Below, one piece after another: positions 30,483-40,057 of a stretch of 64,000 nucleotides of DNA. Source of the stretch: SB21 sp964415295 (GTDB taxonomy: Bacteria; CLD3; SB21). The first letter of the stretch is position 1, and each line of letters begins with the position of its first letter. The translations under genes and the position numbers were made by a program. Location of the stretch: contig CAYPYN010000002.1 of NCBI GenBank assembly GCA_964415295.1, positions 248,001 through 312,000 on the forward strand, given 5' to 3'. The notes under the pieces are model-generated. The model saw only the letters and a program-made list of their open reading frames with translations, did no database searches and had not been told where the DNA came from.

Positions 30483-30511
30483 TTGACTTTGGAAATATAT
30501 TTTGATATTTT
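30483..30511 (+). promoter_or_regulatory. Promoter of prfB-argS
   Basis: TTGACT (30483-30488), 17 bases and TATTTT (30506-30511) followed by G. It is about 40 bases before the prfB ATG and directly after the glnA terminator. Confidence 0.55.
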
Positions 30512-30550
30512 GACTCGCGCAAAAATCTATACTAAAACCATTCAGGAAAA

Positions 30551-31658
30551 ATGATCGAGATCTCCGACATCACTGCCCGACTTGAACAAACCCGCGATAA
30601 ACTCTCCGACCTGCGGAGGTTTCTTTGACCTCGCTCAAAGAGAACAAAAGATAGCCAATCTGGAAGCACAGACTACCGTCCCTGATTTTTGGAACAACAA
30701 CCAGCGTGCCCAGCAGATCATGCAGGATATAGCCGCTGAAAAGACCTGGGTGGACGGATGGAAGAAACTCGATACACAATGCGAGGATCTCCATATGCTG
30801 CTGGAGATCGCCGAAGAGGAGAGCGATGAGGCAACGCTCAAATCCATCGATTCCGAATTGACCGAACTCAGCAGAGAATTGTCTAAATTGGAACTGCGTG
30901 CGTATTTTACGAACCCGGAAGATAACAAAACGGCCGTTCTGACGATACATCCGGGGGCCGGCGGAACCGAGTCGCAGGATTGGGCGGAGATGCTCATGCG
31001 CATGTATCAGCGGTGGGGAGCCAACCGCGGCATGGGTGTACAGATTCTGGATATTCTGGACGGTGACGGCGCAGGCATCAAGAGTGTGACGATGGAATTT
31101 TCGGGGGAATTTGCATACGGATTGCTCAAATGCGAAAGCGGTGTGCATCGATTGGTGCGCATCTCCCCTTTTGACTCCAATGCGCGGCGCCATACTTCTT
31201 TTGCGTCGGTTTTTGCGATGCCGGAAATGGACGAAGTGGACGCCAAGATCCAGATCAATCCTGCCGATTTGAAGATAGATACGTACCGCTCCGGCGGAAA
31301 AGGCGGTCAGAACGTAAACAAAGTTGAAACCGCCGTACGCTTTACACACATACCCACCGGCATCGTTGTAGCATGTCAGAGCGAGCGGTCCCAGTTCAAG
31401 AACCGCGAAATAGCTATGAAACTGCTTATTTCAAAATTATATCTATTACAGAAAAAAGCCGAACAGGAAAAGCTGGACAAAATCGAAGCGACCAAAACCG
31501 ATATCGCCTGGGGCAATCAGATACGTTCGTACGTCCTCCATCCGTACAATCTTGTGAAAGACCACCGGACCGAAGTGGAAACCAGCAACACGCAGGCTGT
31601 CCTCGGCGGCGATATCGATATGTTTATCGAGGCCTGTTTAAAAAACAAGATCGTCTAG
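30551..31658 (+). CDS. prfB: Peptide chain release factor 2 (programmed +1 frameshift)
   Basis: RF2 of 368 residues, made by ATG at 30551, 25 codons, and a +1 shift at the in-frame TGA at 30626-30628. Reading continues with GAC at 30627. The tripeptide anticodon SPF is at 205-207 and GGQ at 251-253, both at the usual RF2 positions. It recognises UGA and UAA and releases nascent chains. The second frame alone would lack a normal N-terminus. argS follows after 30 bases. Confidence 0.97.
30615..30629 (+). promoter_or_regulatory. prfB autoregulatory frameshift site
   Basis: GGAGG (30615-30619), three bases (TTT), the slip codon CTT, then stop TGA and C. This is the classical RF2 site (Shine-Dalgarno-like sequence three bases before CTT TGA C). 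Low RF2 leads to slow reading of TGA and thus more shift and more RF2. The spacing matches the known E. coli arrangement. Confidence 0.95.
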
Positions 31659-31688
31659 TTATCTTATGTAGGAGCATATCAAAGCGGC

Positions 31689-33386
31689 ATGAAAGAATAT
31701 TTATCACGGCAATTACTATCGGCTCTGCAGACGGTGAACATCTCTTATTCGGATGAAATAAGTTTTACGCGTCCAAAGGACGAAAAATTCGGCCACCTCG
31801 CGACCAACCTTCCGATGATACTGGCCAAAGAACAGAAAACCAACCCTCGCGATCTGGCTCAAAAGATCGCTTCGGCTCTCAGCCTTGATCCGGCCTTGGT
31901 TGTAAAAACCGAGGTTGCCGGCGGCGGATTCATCAATTTCTTTTTCAGCCCGAATTATCTTTATGCTCAACTACGGGACATACAGAACCATTTGTCTTCC
32001 TTTGGTTCTCATACGTTCGGCCGTTCCAAAAAGGTCAATGTAGAATTCGTCAGTGCCAATCCGACCGGACCCTTGAGCATCGGACACGGACGCCAGGCGG
32101 TTCTGGGTGATGTGATCGCAAGAATTTTATCCAATGCCGGTTACGACGTTACCCGTGAATACTATTTCAATAATGCCGGCGTTCAAATGAAGCGTCTCGG
32201 CGAATCGGTTCGTCTGCGTTATATGGAACTTCTGGGTGAATCGGTCACGTTTCCCGAAAAACATTACGAAGGCGAATACATCAGAGACATCGCAAAGAAG
32301 ATCCTCGATGAACACGGAAAATCCTGGCGTTCATCGGATTATGTACCTTTCAAGAATGTGGCCGAAGAGATTCTGTTTGCCGAAATCAAGAAAGTCCTGA
32401 AGAGGCTTGACCTCGAATTTGATGTGTATTTCAATGAAGATACTCTCTATAAGAACGGCCAAATTGACCGTTTGGTCGCCGCTTTCAAAGAAAAGAATCT
32501 AACCTACGAAAAAGAAGGTGCGCTGTGGCTGAAAACTTCAACCTTCCATTACGGTCATGGCCCACAAGCGGAGAATGACAAAGTTATCATAAAATCCACA
32601 GGCGAACCCACCTACCGGCTGCCGGACATGGCCTACCATGTTACGAAGTTCGAACGCGGCTTCCACATGATCATCGATATTTTTGGCGCAGATCATATTG
32701 CCGAATACCCGGACGTCCTGGCCGGACTTAACGCATTGGGGTATGAAACGTCGCACGTGCAAGTCCTCATCCACCAATTTGTCACTTTGGTCAAAGAGGG
32801 CGAAGTCCTCAAAATGTCCAAGCGGAAGGCCAATTTCGTGACCATCGATGAATTGATTGACGCACTTGGTCCTGATGTTTTCAGATATTTCCTGATCATG
32901 CGCGGACACAATTCCCATCTCAATTTCGATCTCGAACTTGCGGTCAAATCCACCATGGAAAATCCCGTATATTACGTTCAAAACGCGCACGCCCGCATCT
33001 GTTCGATCGAATCAAAGGCCCAGTCCAGAGGTATTGATCTTTCTAAAACCCAAAAAGCCGACCTTTCTTTATTGCAGGCCGGGGAAGAAAAAGATATTAT
33101 CCAGAAGCTGCTGGAGTTCCCTGAAATCACCGCTCGTCTGGCCAAGGTTCTGGAGGTCCATCCGATGACAACCTATTTGGAGGAACTCGCCGGACTCTAT
33201 CACCGTTACCAGACGGCCGGAAAAAAGAATGAGGCTTTGCGGGTCATTACATCCCATAGCGAACTGACTCTGGCCCGTCTGGCCTTGTGTCAGGTCACGA
33301 AAGCCGTTCTGGCAAAAGGACTGAATTTGCTCGGCGTATCCGCTCCCACGTATATGGAACGCGATGCGGATAACGAAAACCCTTAA
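31689..33386 (+). CDS. argS: Arginyl-tRNA synthetase
   Basis: A 565-residue class I synthetase. The HIGH-type motif is in SANPTGPLSIGHGR (122-135), and the KMSKR motif is at about 375-379. An Add-1 domain occupies the N-terminus and a DALR-type helical domain the C-terminus. It charges tRNA-Arg. It lies 30 bases after prfB and is probably cotranscribed. Confidence 0.96.
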   Translation: MKEYLSRQLLSALQTVNISYSDEISFTRPKDEKFGHLATNLPMILAKEQKTNPRDLAQKIASALSLDPALVVKTEVAGGGFINFFFSPNYLYAQLRDIQNHLSSFGSHTFGRSKKVNVEFVSANPTGPLSIGHGRQAVLGDVIARILSNAGYDVTREYYFNNAGVQMKRLGESVRLRYMELLGESVTFPEKHYEGEYIRDIAKKILDEHGKSWRSSDYVPFKNVAEEILFAEIKKVLKRLDLEFDVYFNEDTLYKNGQIDRLVAAFKEKNLTYEKEGALWLKTSTFHYGHGPQAENDKVIIKSTGEPTYRLPDMAYHVTKFERGFHMIIDIFGADHIAEYPDVLAGLNALGYETSHVQVLIHQFVTLVKEGEVLKMSKRKANFVTIDELIDALGPDVFRYFLIMRGHNSHLNFDLELAVKSTMENPVYYVQNAHARICSIESKAQSRGIDLSKTQKADLSLLQAGEEKDIIQKLLEFPEITARLAKVLEVHPMTTYLEELAGLYHRYQTAGKKNEALRVITSHSELTLARLALCQVTKAVLAKGLNLLGVSAPTYMERDADNENP

Positions 33387-33392
33387 AAAAAG

Positions 33393-33422
33393 TTGACTTT
33401 TAGGGACGTGTTATGTTACATT
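33393..33422 (+). promoter_or_regulatory. Promoter of the PfkB kinase gene
   Basis: TTGACT (33393-33398), 18 bases and TACATT (33417-33422), followed by GC. Its position rules out a coding start at 33421 and supports the TTG at 33469. Confidence 0.45.
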
Positions 33423-33468
33423 GCACCCCGATTTTGATAACGGTTTCACGTATTTTTCCGGAGGTCAT

Positions 33469-34377
33469 TTGTCTATATTAGTTGTTGGTTCGGTCGCGCT
33501 CGACTCGGTCGAGACCCCATACGGCAAAGTCAACGACGCCGTCGGTGGATCGGCTACCTACTTCAGCGCGTCGGCCAGTTATTTCTCGCCCGTCAATCTG
33601 GTGGCGGTTGTCGGAAACGACTATCCCATGCATGAGATCGAGTTCCTGAAGACGCGAAAAGTGGATTTTTCAGGCTTACAGATCGAGAATGGCGAGACTT
33701 TCCGGTGGGCCGGTAGGTATAACTACGATCTCAACCAACGCGATACGATTTATACGCACCTCAACGTTTTTCAGAACTTCAAGCCGGTCATACCGGATAA
33801 GTATAAGGATGCGCAATTTGTATTTCTGGGAAATATCGCTCCGGAACTGCAATTCAGCGTACTGGAACAGGTTCATTCACCAAAAATGGTTGCGTTGGAT
33901 ACGATGAATTTCTGGATCGAAGGGAGTCAAAAGGCCCTTCGCAAAGTTCTGGAACGGGTCGATATCTTCATACTCAACGACGCCGAAGCGCGTCAGTTGG
34001 CTCATCAAACCAACCTGATCAAAGCGGCCCGGATCATCTTTGAGATGGGACCGAAAGTGATTGTTATCAAAAAGGGCGAATACGGGGCCTCTTTGCTGAC
34101 CAAGGATTCGCATTTTGTCGTCCCTGCATACCCGCTGGAGGAAGTATATGATCCGACGGGGGCCGGTGACACTTTTGCCGGAGGCTTTGTCGGTTATCTG
34201 GCCAAAACCAACGACCTGAGCGACGCTAATCTAAAGAGAGCGGTCGTTTACGGGAGCGCCATGGCTTCATTCTGCGTACAGGATTTCAGCCTCAATGCGC
34301 TGAAAGACCTCACGCACGAACAGATCCATGATCGCGTCCTTTCATTCAAATCCTTAAGTCATTTCGATGAACCATAA
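33469..34377 (+). CDS. PfkB family carbohydrate/nucleoside kinase
   Basis: A 302-residue kinase starting with TTG at 33469, preceded by GGAGG. The family signature DPTGAGDTFAGG starts at Asp228 with catalytic Asp234. The N-terminal GG segment (AVGGSATYFSASA) is intact. PfkB kinases phosphorylate sugars or nucleosides, and substrate cannot be told from sequence. An EIIA-like gene follows 11 bases downstream. The earlier in-frame TTG at 33421 would overlap the promoter. Confidence 0.9.
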   Translation: MSILVVGSVALDSVETPYGKVNDAVGGSATYFSASASYFSPVNLVAVVGNDYPMHEIEFLKTRKVDFSGLQIENGETFRWAGRYNYDLNQRDTIYTHLNVFQNFKPVIPDKYKDAQFVFLGNIAPELQFSVLEQVHSPKMVALDTMNFWIEGSQKALRKVLERVDIFILNDAEARQLAHQTNLIKAARIIFEMGPKVIVIKKGEYGASLLTKDSHFVVPAYPLEEVYDPTGAGDTFAGGFVGYLAKTNDLSDANLKRAVVYGSAMASFCVQDFSLNALKDLTHEQIHDRVLSFKSLSHFDEP

Positions 34378-34388
34378 AGGACACTCGC

Positions 34389-34856
34389 ATGAAACTCGGT
34401 GAAGTTCTTAACGAAAGCCTGATCAAGATACCTCTCCAAAAGTTCGATAAAAAAGAGATCATCACGGAAATGATCGATGTCCTGACCGCGTCGGGAAAGA
34501 TCATGGATCGCAATAAAGTCCTTCAGTCTGTGCTGGAAAGAGAACAGATGATGAGTACCGGCATCGGTAACAGCGTAGCCATACCGCACGGAAAATCACA
34601 AGGCGTGCAGGAACTGGTCGTAGGGCTGGGTATCACGTCTCAGGATGTGAATTTTGATGCGTTGGACGGAAAACCGGTGCGGATCGTCTTCATGCTGGTC
34701 GGACCGGAGAAATCCTCCAGCGTGCATATTAAGATGCTTTCGAGGATCTCTCGGCTTCTTAATCAGGCCACTTTCCGGAAAAAACTCATTGATTCCAAAT
34801 CGGGTCAGGAGATCATGGGAATCATTAACGACGAGGAAAAATCCCTGGAGGGGTGA
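34389..34856 (+). CDS. PTS EIIA-type protein (PtsN/fructose family)
   Basis: A 155-residue EIIA domain with the phosphorylated histidine His67 in the IPHGK motif. The pattern LxxREQMMSTGIGNSVAIPHGK is that of EIIA-Ntr and EIIA-Fru. No EIIB, EIIC or HPr is nearby, so a regulatory PtsN-like role is likelier than sugar transport. It ends one base before the convergent YhbY gene. Confidence 0.9.
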   Translation: MKLGEVLNESLIKIPLQKFDKKEIITEMIDVLTASGKIMDRNKVLQSVLEREQMMSTGIGNSVAIPHGKSQGVQELVVGLGITSQDVNFDALDGKPVRIVFMLVGPEKSSSVHIKMLSRISRLLNQATFRKKLIDSKSGQEIMGIINDEEKSLEG

Positions 34857-35156
34857 TCACGGAAGTTCTATTTTGGGGTCTTCTTTAAAAGGTTTGTACA
34901 ATAACAGTGTCCGCCCGATGATCTGAACCAATACGGCTTTGGATCCATCCCTGATCTTTTGCGCTACATCTTCTTTCAATTCTTCGCATCCGTCCTGGAT
35001 CTTGATCTTCACTAATTCGCGCGTGTTAAACGCATTGTTCACGGACACGAGCGTATTATCCGTCACTCCGGATTTCCCTACAGAAACAATGGGTTTTATA
35101 CTTTGTCCTAAGGCCTGAAGATATCTTTTTTGTTTTCCGGTAAGTTCCGATACCAT
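34857..35156 (-). CDS. YhbY/CRS1 family RNA-binding protein
   Basis: A 99-residue CRM-domain protein. It opens LTGKQKRYLQALGQSIKPIV, then the VGKSGVTDN turn, then RELVKIKI and a final VQIIGRTLLLYK strand. YhbY binds pre-50S particles and assists ribosome assembly. It is two bases before the membrane protein gene on the same strand (upstream), and convergent with the EIIA gene with no gap. Confidence 0.92.
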   Translation of the reverse strand: MVSELTGKQKRYLQALGQSIKPIVSVGKSGVTDNTLVSVNNAFNTRELVKIKIQDGCEELKEDVAQKIRDGSKAVLVQIIGRTLLLYKPFKEDPKIELP

Positions 35157-35158
35157 GT

Positions 35159-35722
35159 TTATGACTTGCGGCCCTTAATGATCGCAATCGTAACCAGTAT
35201 AATTCCGGCCACAACAAATGTCAATGGCCAATATGACCGGATCCAATAGACCATTTCGTAGGGTAACATGAAATAAGTTCGAGAAATGTAAACACCTCCA
35301 AAGACCATCAGAAGCATACCGGAGACGAGCGAAAACCAACGCTTTACATCGACGAGGAAATTGGCTATGCCCATGATTCCCGCGATCAATAGATACATGG
35401 GCCAGAGCTCACGCATGCCGTATTCGGCTGAAAGATCCAGGTAGATATGAAAGCAGCCGATCAACAAGATCGTTCCGCCCCAGAACAAATGATATTTCTT
35501 CAACGCAACGGTCTTAACCAGCAGGATCGCTCCGAATAGGATAAAACCGTAGCGCTCGATCCAGGCCCAATTGACCACTCTCACATTCCACAAAAGCCAA
35601 ATCGCACCCAATACAATCAACCAAATGCCAAGCATCAGATAACGGTAGGGATTTTTCGTTTTATGGCTGGAAGATGAAACATTCGCATCGTCTGTTTGAG
35701 AATAACTTGAATTGGCCTCCAT
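35159..35722 (-). CDS. DUF5668/LiaI-like membrane protein
   Basis: A 187-residue protein. A polar, Ser-rich N-terminal tail (1-25) is followed by about six hydrophobic helices in short pairs, with LGAIWLLWNV and FVVAGIILV patterns of LiaI-LiaF-TM repeats. It lies 10 bases after a PspC-type gene, a common partner in envelope-stress modules. Its role in the membrane stress response is inferred from family and place. Confidence 0.75.
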   Translation of the reverse strand: MEANSSYSQTDDANVSSSSHKTKNPYRYLMLGIWLIVLGAIWLLWNVRVVNWAWIERYGFILFGAILLVKTVALKKYHLFWGGTILLIGCFHIYLDLSAEYGMRELWPMYLLIAGIMGIANFLVDVKRWFSLVSGMLLMVFGGVYISRTYFMLPYEMVYWIRSYWPLTFVVAGIILVTIAIIKGRKS

Positions 35723-35732
35723 GATTCATCCT

Positions 35733-36425
35733 TTACGGGTTAACGGTTTTAGATCCAATGACCTTATTATTCTCCTCGTCCGGCGTAAGAAGAGCAATGA
35801 GAATATAGGCGATGATCCCGACTGGAAAAACGAGAAATGTCAGAACGACCCACAGGATCCGCACGACAGATACATCCATATTGGCGTAGGCGGCCAGGCC
35901 GGAACATACGCCCCATATCTTTTTGTCGCGGGAACCTCGCCTGAATTCATTCGTCGCTCCGGCCTGTTTCATCTGATGTTCCAGACCATTCAATCTGGTA
36001 CGGGACATTATCAGAAATAGCCCGATCAGTATGAGGCCGACGGGTATGGCAAAATCCCAATCAAAATATCTCCAGAAATGCCGGAAATGCCAGCCGTACA
36101 TTTCATTTAAAAACAGAACAATCCCAAAGACGATCAGTACGATTCCCCAAAAGAGACTATAATTGATATGTCTCCGATTCCGTAACTCCTGATCTACCTC
36201 GGCTGACCATTCGGTTTTCTCGTGTTCCGGATTGACGGGCACCAGGATCATCGCCGTAATATACGCAATGAGGCCTGCGCAGCCGAAGAGCGTGAACAGA
36301 ACGAACAGAATGCGGATGAGAGTTGAACTCATTCCGAAATAATCCGCGAGTCCTCCGCAAACACCGGCAAGCATCTTGTCGTGGCGCGAGCGGTAAAGTC
36401 TTTTTGGAGAAGTATTACTTTCCAT
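35733..36425 (-). CDS. PspC domain protein with two PspC domains
   Basis: A 230-residue membrane protein starting at the ATG at 36425 with GGAGGGAACCC upstream. Two PspC domains, at about 6-65 (LYRSRHDKMLAGVCGGLADYF) and 162-218 (RGSRDKKIWGVCSGLAAYA), flank a two-helix LiaI-type middle. PspC proteins sense or counter envelope stress. The double-domain arrangement is more often seen in Bacteroidota than in Enterobacteria. The membrane partner gene follows. Confidence 0.88.
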   Translation of the reverse strand: MESNTSPKRLYRSRHDKMLAGVCGGLADYFGMSSTLIRILFVLFTLFGCAGLIAYITAMILVPVNPEHEKTEWSAEVDQELRNRRHINYSLFWGIVLIVFGIVLFLNEMYGWHFRHFWRYFDWDFAIPVGLILIGLFLIMSRTRLNGLEHQMKQAGATNEFRRGSRDKKIWGVCSGLAAYANMDVSVVRILWVVLTFLVFPVGIIAYILIALLTPDEENNKVIGSKTVNP

Positions 36426-36523
36426 GGGTTCCCTCCGTTTGGTTCTCCATATGGTAACGGCAAAAACCATAAATTGTTGCATATATATCTTTGAACGATA
36501 ATACCCTTCACAAGAAAAATCCT

Positions 36524-36551
36524 TTGCCTGTTGGTCAATAACTCTTATATT
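36524..36551 (+). promoter_or_regulatory. Possible promoter of the cyclophilin gene
   Basis: TTGCCT (36524-36529), 16 bases and TATATT (36546-36551) followed by GC. It is 33 bases before the ATG. The -35 is weak. Confidence 0.4.
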
Positions 36552-36583
36552 GCGTTCGTTTCAAAATAAAAAGGAGAAAAAAT

Positions 36584-37054
36584 ATGTCAACGACCATCGT
36601 ATTGGAAACCACGCAAGGTAATATCGAAGTGAAACTGATGCCGGAGATCGCTCCCAAGGCCTCCGAGAATTTTGAAAAACTGGTAGAAAAGGGTTATTAC
36701 GACGGAATCATCTTCCACCGCGTCATCAAAAATTTTATGATCCAGGGCGGCGATCCGACGGGTACTGGCCGGGGCGGGCAGTCGGTCTGGGGAAAAACGT
36801 TTGAAGACGAATTCAGCCCATCCGTTACGTTCAACCGCAAAGGCTTGCTTGCGATGGCCAATGCCGGCCCAAGAACCAACGGCAGCCAATTCTTCATAAC
36901 TACGGTTCCAACGACGTGGCTGAATAATAAACACACCATCTTCGGCGAGGTCGTCGCCGGGTACGATGTCGTACAGAAGATCGAAGGAACTAAAGTTGAC
37001 GGCTCTGATCGCCCAGTGGAACAACAGAAGATCATCAAAGCTTACAAGAAATAA
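36584..37054 (+). CDS. Peptidyl-prolyl cis-trans isomerase, cyclophilin type
   Basis: A 156-residue single-domain cyclophilin. The active-site pattern has [22 protein letters not shown] and a later NGSQFFIT. No signal peptide is seen, so it is cytosolic like PpiB. AAGGAG is the ribosome site. Its stop overlaps the start of the next gene by one base (TAATG). Confidence 0.95.
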   Translation: MSTTIVLETTQGNIEVKLMPEIAPKASENFEKLVEKGYYDGIIFHRVIKNFMIQGGDPTGTGRGGQSVWGKTFEDEFSPSVTFNRKGLLAMANAGPRTNGSQFFITTVPTTWLNNKHTIFGEVVAGYDVVQKIEGTKVDGSDRPVEQQKIIKAYKK

Positions 37055-37947
37055 TGGCCTCGCACCGAATTCTTCTTTTTTACAAATTTGTCCCCATCGA
37101 AACGCCGGATGGTTTTGCTCACCAACATCTGGCGTTTTGCCGTTCTTTGAACCTGCTGGGCCGTATCATTGTGGCCGGTGAGGGCATCAACGGTACACTG
37201 TCGGGACTCAAAGAAGAAGCCGAAGCTTACATGACGGCCATGCATGCTGATCCCCGTTTTGCCGATATGGAATTCAAGCAGGATGATTCGGACGCTCACG
37301 TTTTCAAAAGGTTATCGGTCAAAGCCCGAAAGGAGATCGTAACTTTCGGCCTTGAAGGCATCGACCCCAACCGGCTTACCGGAAAATACATGGAACCCGG
37401 AGAATTCTACCATGCGATGCAGGAAGAAGACGCGGTCTTAATCGATGCGCGAAACGATTATGAATACGATATGGGGCATTTCAGGAATGCGATCCGGCCG
37501 GACGTCGAGACTTTTAAAGAGTTCCCGGAATGGGTTCGCAGGAATTTATCGGACAAGAAGGACCAAAAGATCCTCACCTATTGTACGGGCGGCATTCGAT
37601 GCGAAAAATTTTCCGGATTCCTCCTTCAGGAAGGCTTTAAGAATGTGTTCCAACTGCACGGCGGCATAGTCAATTATTCCAAACACCCCGACACCCGAGG
37701 CCGCTTTTTCGACGGGAAGTGTTATGTTTTTGACGAAAGAATCGGAGTTCGCGCCAATTTCACCGATGAAGACCGTATCATTTCGAACTGCTTCTATTGC
37801 CAGACGCCGACGGACCGTTTCGTCAATTGCGCCCATCTGGATTGCCACTCACGTTTTTTCTGCTGCGACATTTGTGAAAAAACACACCGCCGCTCCTGTT
37901 CCAAAGCCTGCGAAGAGGCTCATCATCACGAATTTACAGGCGCATGA
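37054..37947 (+). CDS. trhO: tRNA uridine(34) hydroxylase, rhodanese family
   Basis: A 297-residue TrhO/YceA protein. An acylphosphatase-like N-domain (1-95) is followed by a rhodanese domain with catalytic Cys177 in YCTGGIRCEKF. A Cys/His-rich zinc tail (about 250-290) is present. TrhO makes 5-hydroxyuridine at tRNA position 34. Coupled to the cyclophilin gene by a one-base overlap. Confidence 0.92.
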   Translation: MASHRILLFYKFVPIETPDGFAHQHLAFCRSLNLLGRIIVAGEGINGTLSGLKEEAEAYMTAMHADPRFADMEFKQDDSDAHVFKRLSVKARKEIVTFGLEGIDPNRLTGKYMEPGEFYHAMQEEDAVLIDARNDYEYDMGHFRNAIRPDVETFKEFPEWVRRNLSDKKDQKILTYCTGGIRCEKFSGFLLQEGFKNVFQLHGGIVNYSKHPDTRGRFFDGKCYVFDERIGVRANFTDEDRIISNCFYCQTPTDRFVNCAHLDCHSRFFCCDICEKTHRRSCSKACEEAHHHEFTGA

Positions 37948-38009
37948 TATTTGCGGTAACTTAATCGGGTTTCAAACGTATTTAGCTCAGCACATAACCG
38001 AATCGTACA

Positions 38010-38984
38010 TTGAGAACGTTTCTGTTTAATCTTTTGGCTCTGCTGATAGTAGGTAAGGTAGGCTGCCGTACGGATCACTCAAACGAGCGTGGCCCGGAAT
38101 GGCAAACCGTACTGCAAACCACAAAAATATTCGCCGTCGCAGAACAAGCCGATTTCATTTGGATAGGAACGGATTACGGACTCATACGATTTGCAAAATC
38201 ATCTGCCGATACTTTTCTTTTTGGCCCGGCCAACTCCGGATTGCCTGAAATGCACATTTCGGCTATTGCCATCTATGATCAACAATTGTGGCTGGGGACC
38301 TCTCACAGCGGGCTTGTAAGACTTGACGGAAATGCATGGACCATCTACGACACCTCCTCTTCCCATATTCCGGCCAATGGCATCTCAGATATTGTTTTTG
38401 ATGATCATGGCCTTGTCTGGATCGCAACCGGAAAAGGCATCTCTTACTTTGATGATTCGTCTTTTGTTACGTACAACACACAGAATTCATGGTTTCCATC
38501 CAATGCCGTCACGGCGCTGGCATCGGCCAATGGAACCATTTGGGCGGGCACATGGGGCGGCGGGATCGCTATTCATAATAACGGTGAGTGGCAATTATAC
38601 GATACCGGCAACAGCGTTCTGCGGAGCCCGTACATTTTTGACATAGCCACCGACGGAAACGGAACTGTCTGGATCGGAGAAGGCGGAGGACTCGACAAGG
38701 TACAGGGATCGGAGTGGAGCTATTATGACACCAATAATTCGGATCTGCCACAAAACGACGTAACCTGCATTGCATTTGACATATACGGAAAGGTGTGGCT
38801 GGGCACTTACGAAGGCGGAATCGCGCAATTTGACGGAACGAACTGGACGGTCTATAATACCGCTAACTCCATTTTACCGACCAATGAGATCACCGCACTC
38901 CATGTTGATGAGTTTAACAACAAATGGGTCGGAACCCGTTTTGGGCTTTTCTTGTTCAACGAGCGCGGAATAAATTATAAGTAA
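38010..38984 (+). CDS. Two-component regulator propeller-repeat protein
   Basis: A 324-residue exported protein built of about six repeats of the form (L/V)W(I/L)GT-x4-G(L/I)-x5-W-x-(I/V)Y(D/N)T-x-NS, each about 40-45 residues. This is the blade of a Reg_prop beta-propeller, usually the sensor part of a hybrid kinase. Here it stands alone with no kinase domain. A short hydrophobic N-terminus with a possible lipid-anchor Cys19 (weak lipobox KVGC) is present. The start is TTG with no clear ribosome site. It faces a paralogue at 40551-41807. Confidence 0.7.
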   Translation: MRTFLFNLLALLIVGKVGCRTDHSNERGPEWQTVLQTTKIFAVAEQADFIWIGTDYGLIRFAKSSADTFLFGPANSGLPEMHISAIAIYDQQLWLGTSHSGLVRLDGNAWTIYDTSSSHIPANGISDIVFDDHGLVWIATGKGISYFDDSSFVTYNTQNSWFPSNAVTALASANGTIWAGTWGGGIAIHNNGEWQLYDTGNSVLRSPYIFDIATDGNGTVWIGEGGGLDKVQGSEWSYYDTNNSDLPQNDVTCIAFDIYGKVWLGTYEGGIAQFDGTNWTVYNTANSILPTNEITALHVDEFNNKWVGTRFGLFLFNERGINYK

Positions 38985-38987
38985 ACA

Positions 38988-39971
38988 TCAAAGCGAGCGC
39001 GCTTTCTTCACAAACCGCTCGATCACCGCACCGGCTGTTTCCACGGCATGAATGCCATGCACGCTCTTTCCCGCCTGATAATAATCCTTGGATGACATTT
39101 TCCCCTGAAGGGACGATTTTTTCAATTGCCGCAAAGAACGGAGCGCATAGAACAGGCGCATCATCTTTTTCAATTGCCGGTGCCGCAACATAGTCTTGGC
39201 AAACCAGCCGGCCCTGATGCCCACACGGTCCACGTATTCCGTTCGAATGACGGACAGAGGAACGCCGGTCACGCGTTCGGTATGAACGATATCCTTTTCT
39301 TCCGCATCTACGATCGCTTTTTTGTAATCGGCGTGCGCCGTACATTCCTCGGTCGCAATAAAACGCGTGGCCATCATCACGCCGGCATAACCCATCTGCA
39401 TCGCTTCGACAAAATCGTTCTCATCTCCGATGCCGCCGCCGCAGATGACGGGTAAACCGAGGTCCGCGATCTCTTCCAGAAGTTTTCGCAGATCGCGGTT
39501 GCCCGCGTGTCCGCCCGCGCGATCATTGATGGCGATCAGGCCGTCCACTCCGGCTTCGATGGCTTTCAGCGCCCATTTTCGTTCAGTCACTTTGTGGTAA
39601 ACCACTCCGCCGACCGCGTGCGCTTTTTCAACGATCCACTTTGGATTGCCGAGCGACGTGTCGAAAAAACGTATCCCCTCTTCGATACCGATATCGATCC
39701 ACTGTTTCATGCGGTCTTCGTAGGTTTTGGAGGATTTTTCGACTGTCGCGTTCAGGCCAATGGGCTTGCTTGTTAAAGACTTGATGAATTTCAGGCCTTT
39801 GCGGTATTCGTGGCCATGAACATAGGTCAGGGACAGCGGTTGTATAATGCCCAGTCCGCCTGACTCGGAGACGGCGGCCACGAGTTCCGGATTACTGCAC
39901 GGATACATCGCGCCGCAGATGATGGGATATTCGACGCCTGCATGTTGTGTAAATTTCGTTTCGAGTTTCAT
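38988..39971 (-). CDS. NAD(P)H-dependent flavin oxidoreductase / nitronate monooxygenase family
   Basis: A 327-residue FMN TIM-barrel enzyme. The segment RAGGHAG and the FMN phosphate loop GGIGDENDF, followed by GYAGVMMATRF, are typical of the 2-nitropropane dioxygenase family. The family oxidises nitronates or reduces quinones; substrate cannot be told. It ends four bases after the propeller gene, convergent. Confidence 0.88.
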   Translation of the reverse strand: MKLETKFTQHAGVEYPIICGAMYPCSNPELVAAVSESGGLGIIQPLSLTYVHGHEYRKGLKFIKSLTSKPIGLNATVEKSSKTYEDRMKQWIDIGIEEGIRFFDTSLGNPKWIVEKAHAVGGVVYHKVTERKWALKAIEAGVDGLIAINDRAGGHAGNRDLRKLLEEIADLGLPVICGGGIGDENDFVEAMQMGYAGVMMATRFIATEECTAHADYKKAIVDAEEKDIVHTERVTGVPLSVIRTEYVDRVGIRAGWFAKTMLRHRQLKKMMRLFYALRSLRQLKKSSLQGKMSSKDYYQAGKSVHGIHAVETAGAVIERFVKKARSL

Positions 39972-40057
39972 GAAGCTTTCAGGTTAAGAATAGAACACAG
40001 ATATAACAGATGAGACGGGTTTTAACGGAATAATTTTTTTTGTGCTTTTTTGGGCAA

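Noticed and set aside
30582..30626. RF2 starting in the second frame only
   Set aside because: The first-frame ATG and the frameshift site give the full-length protein.
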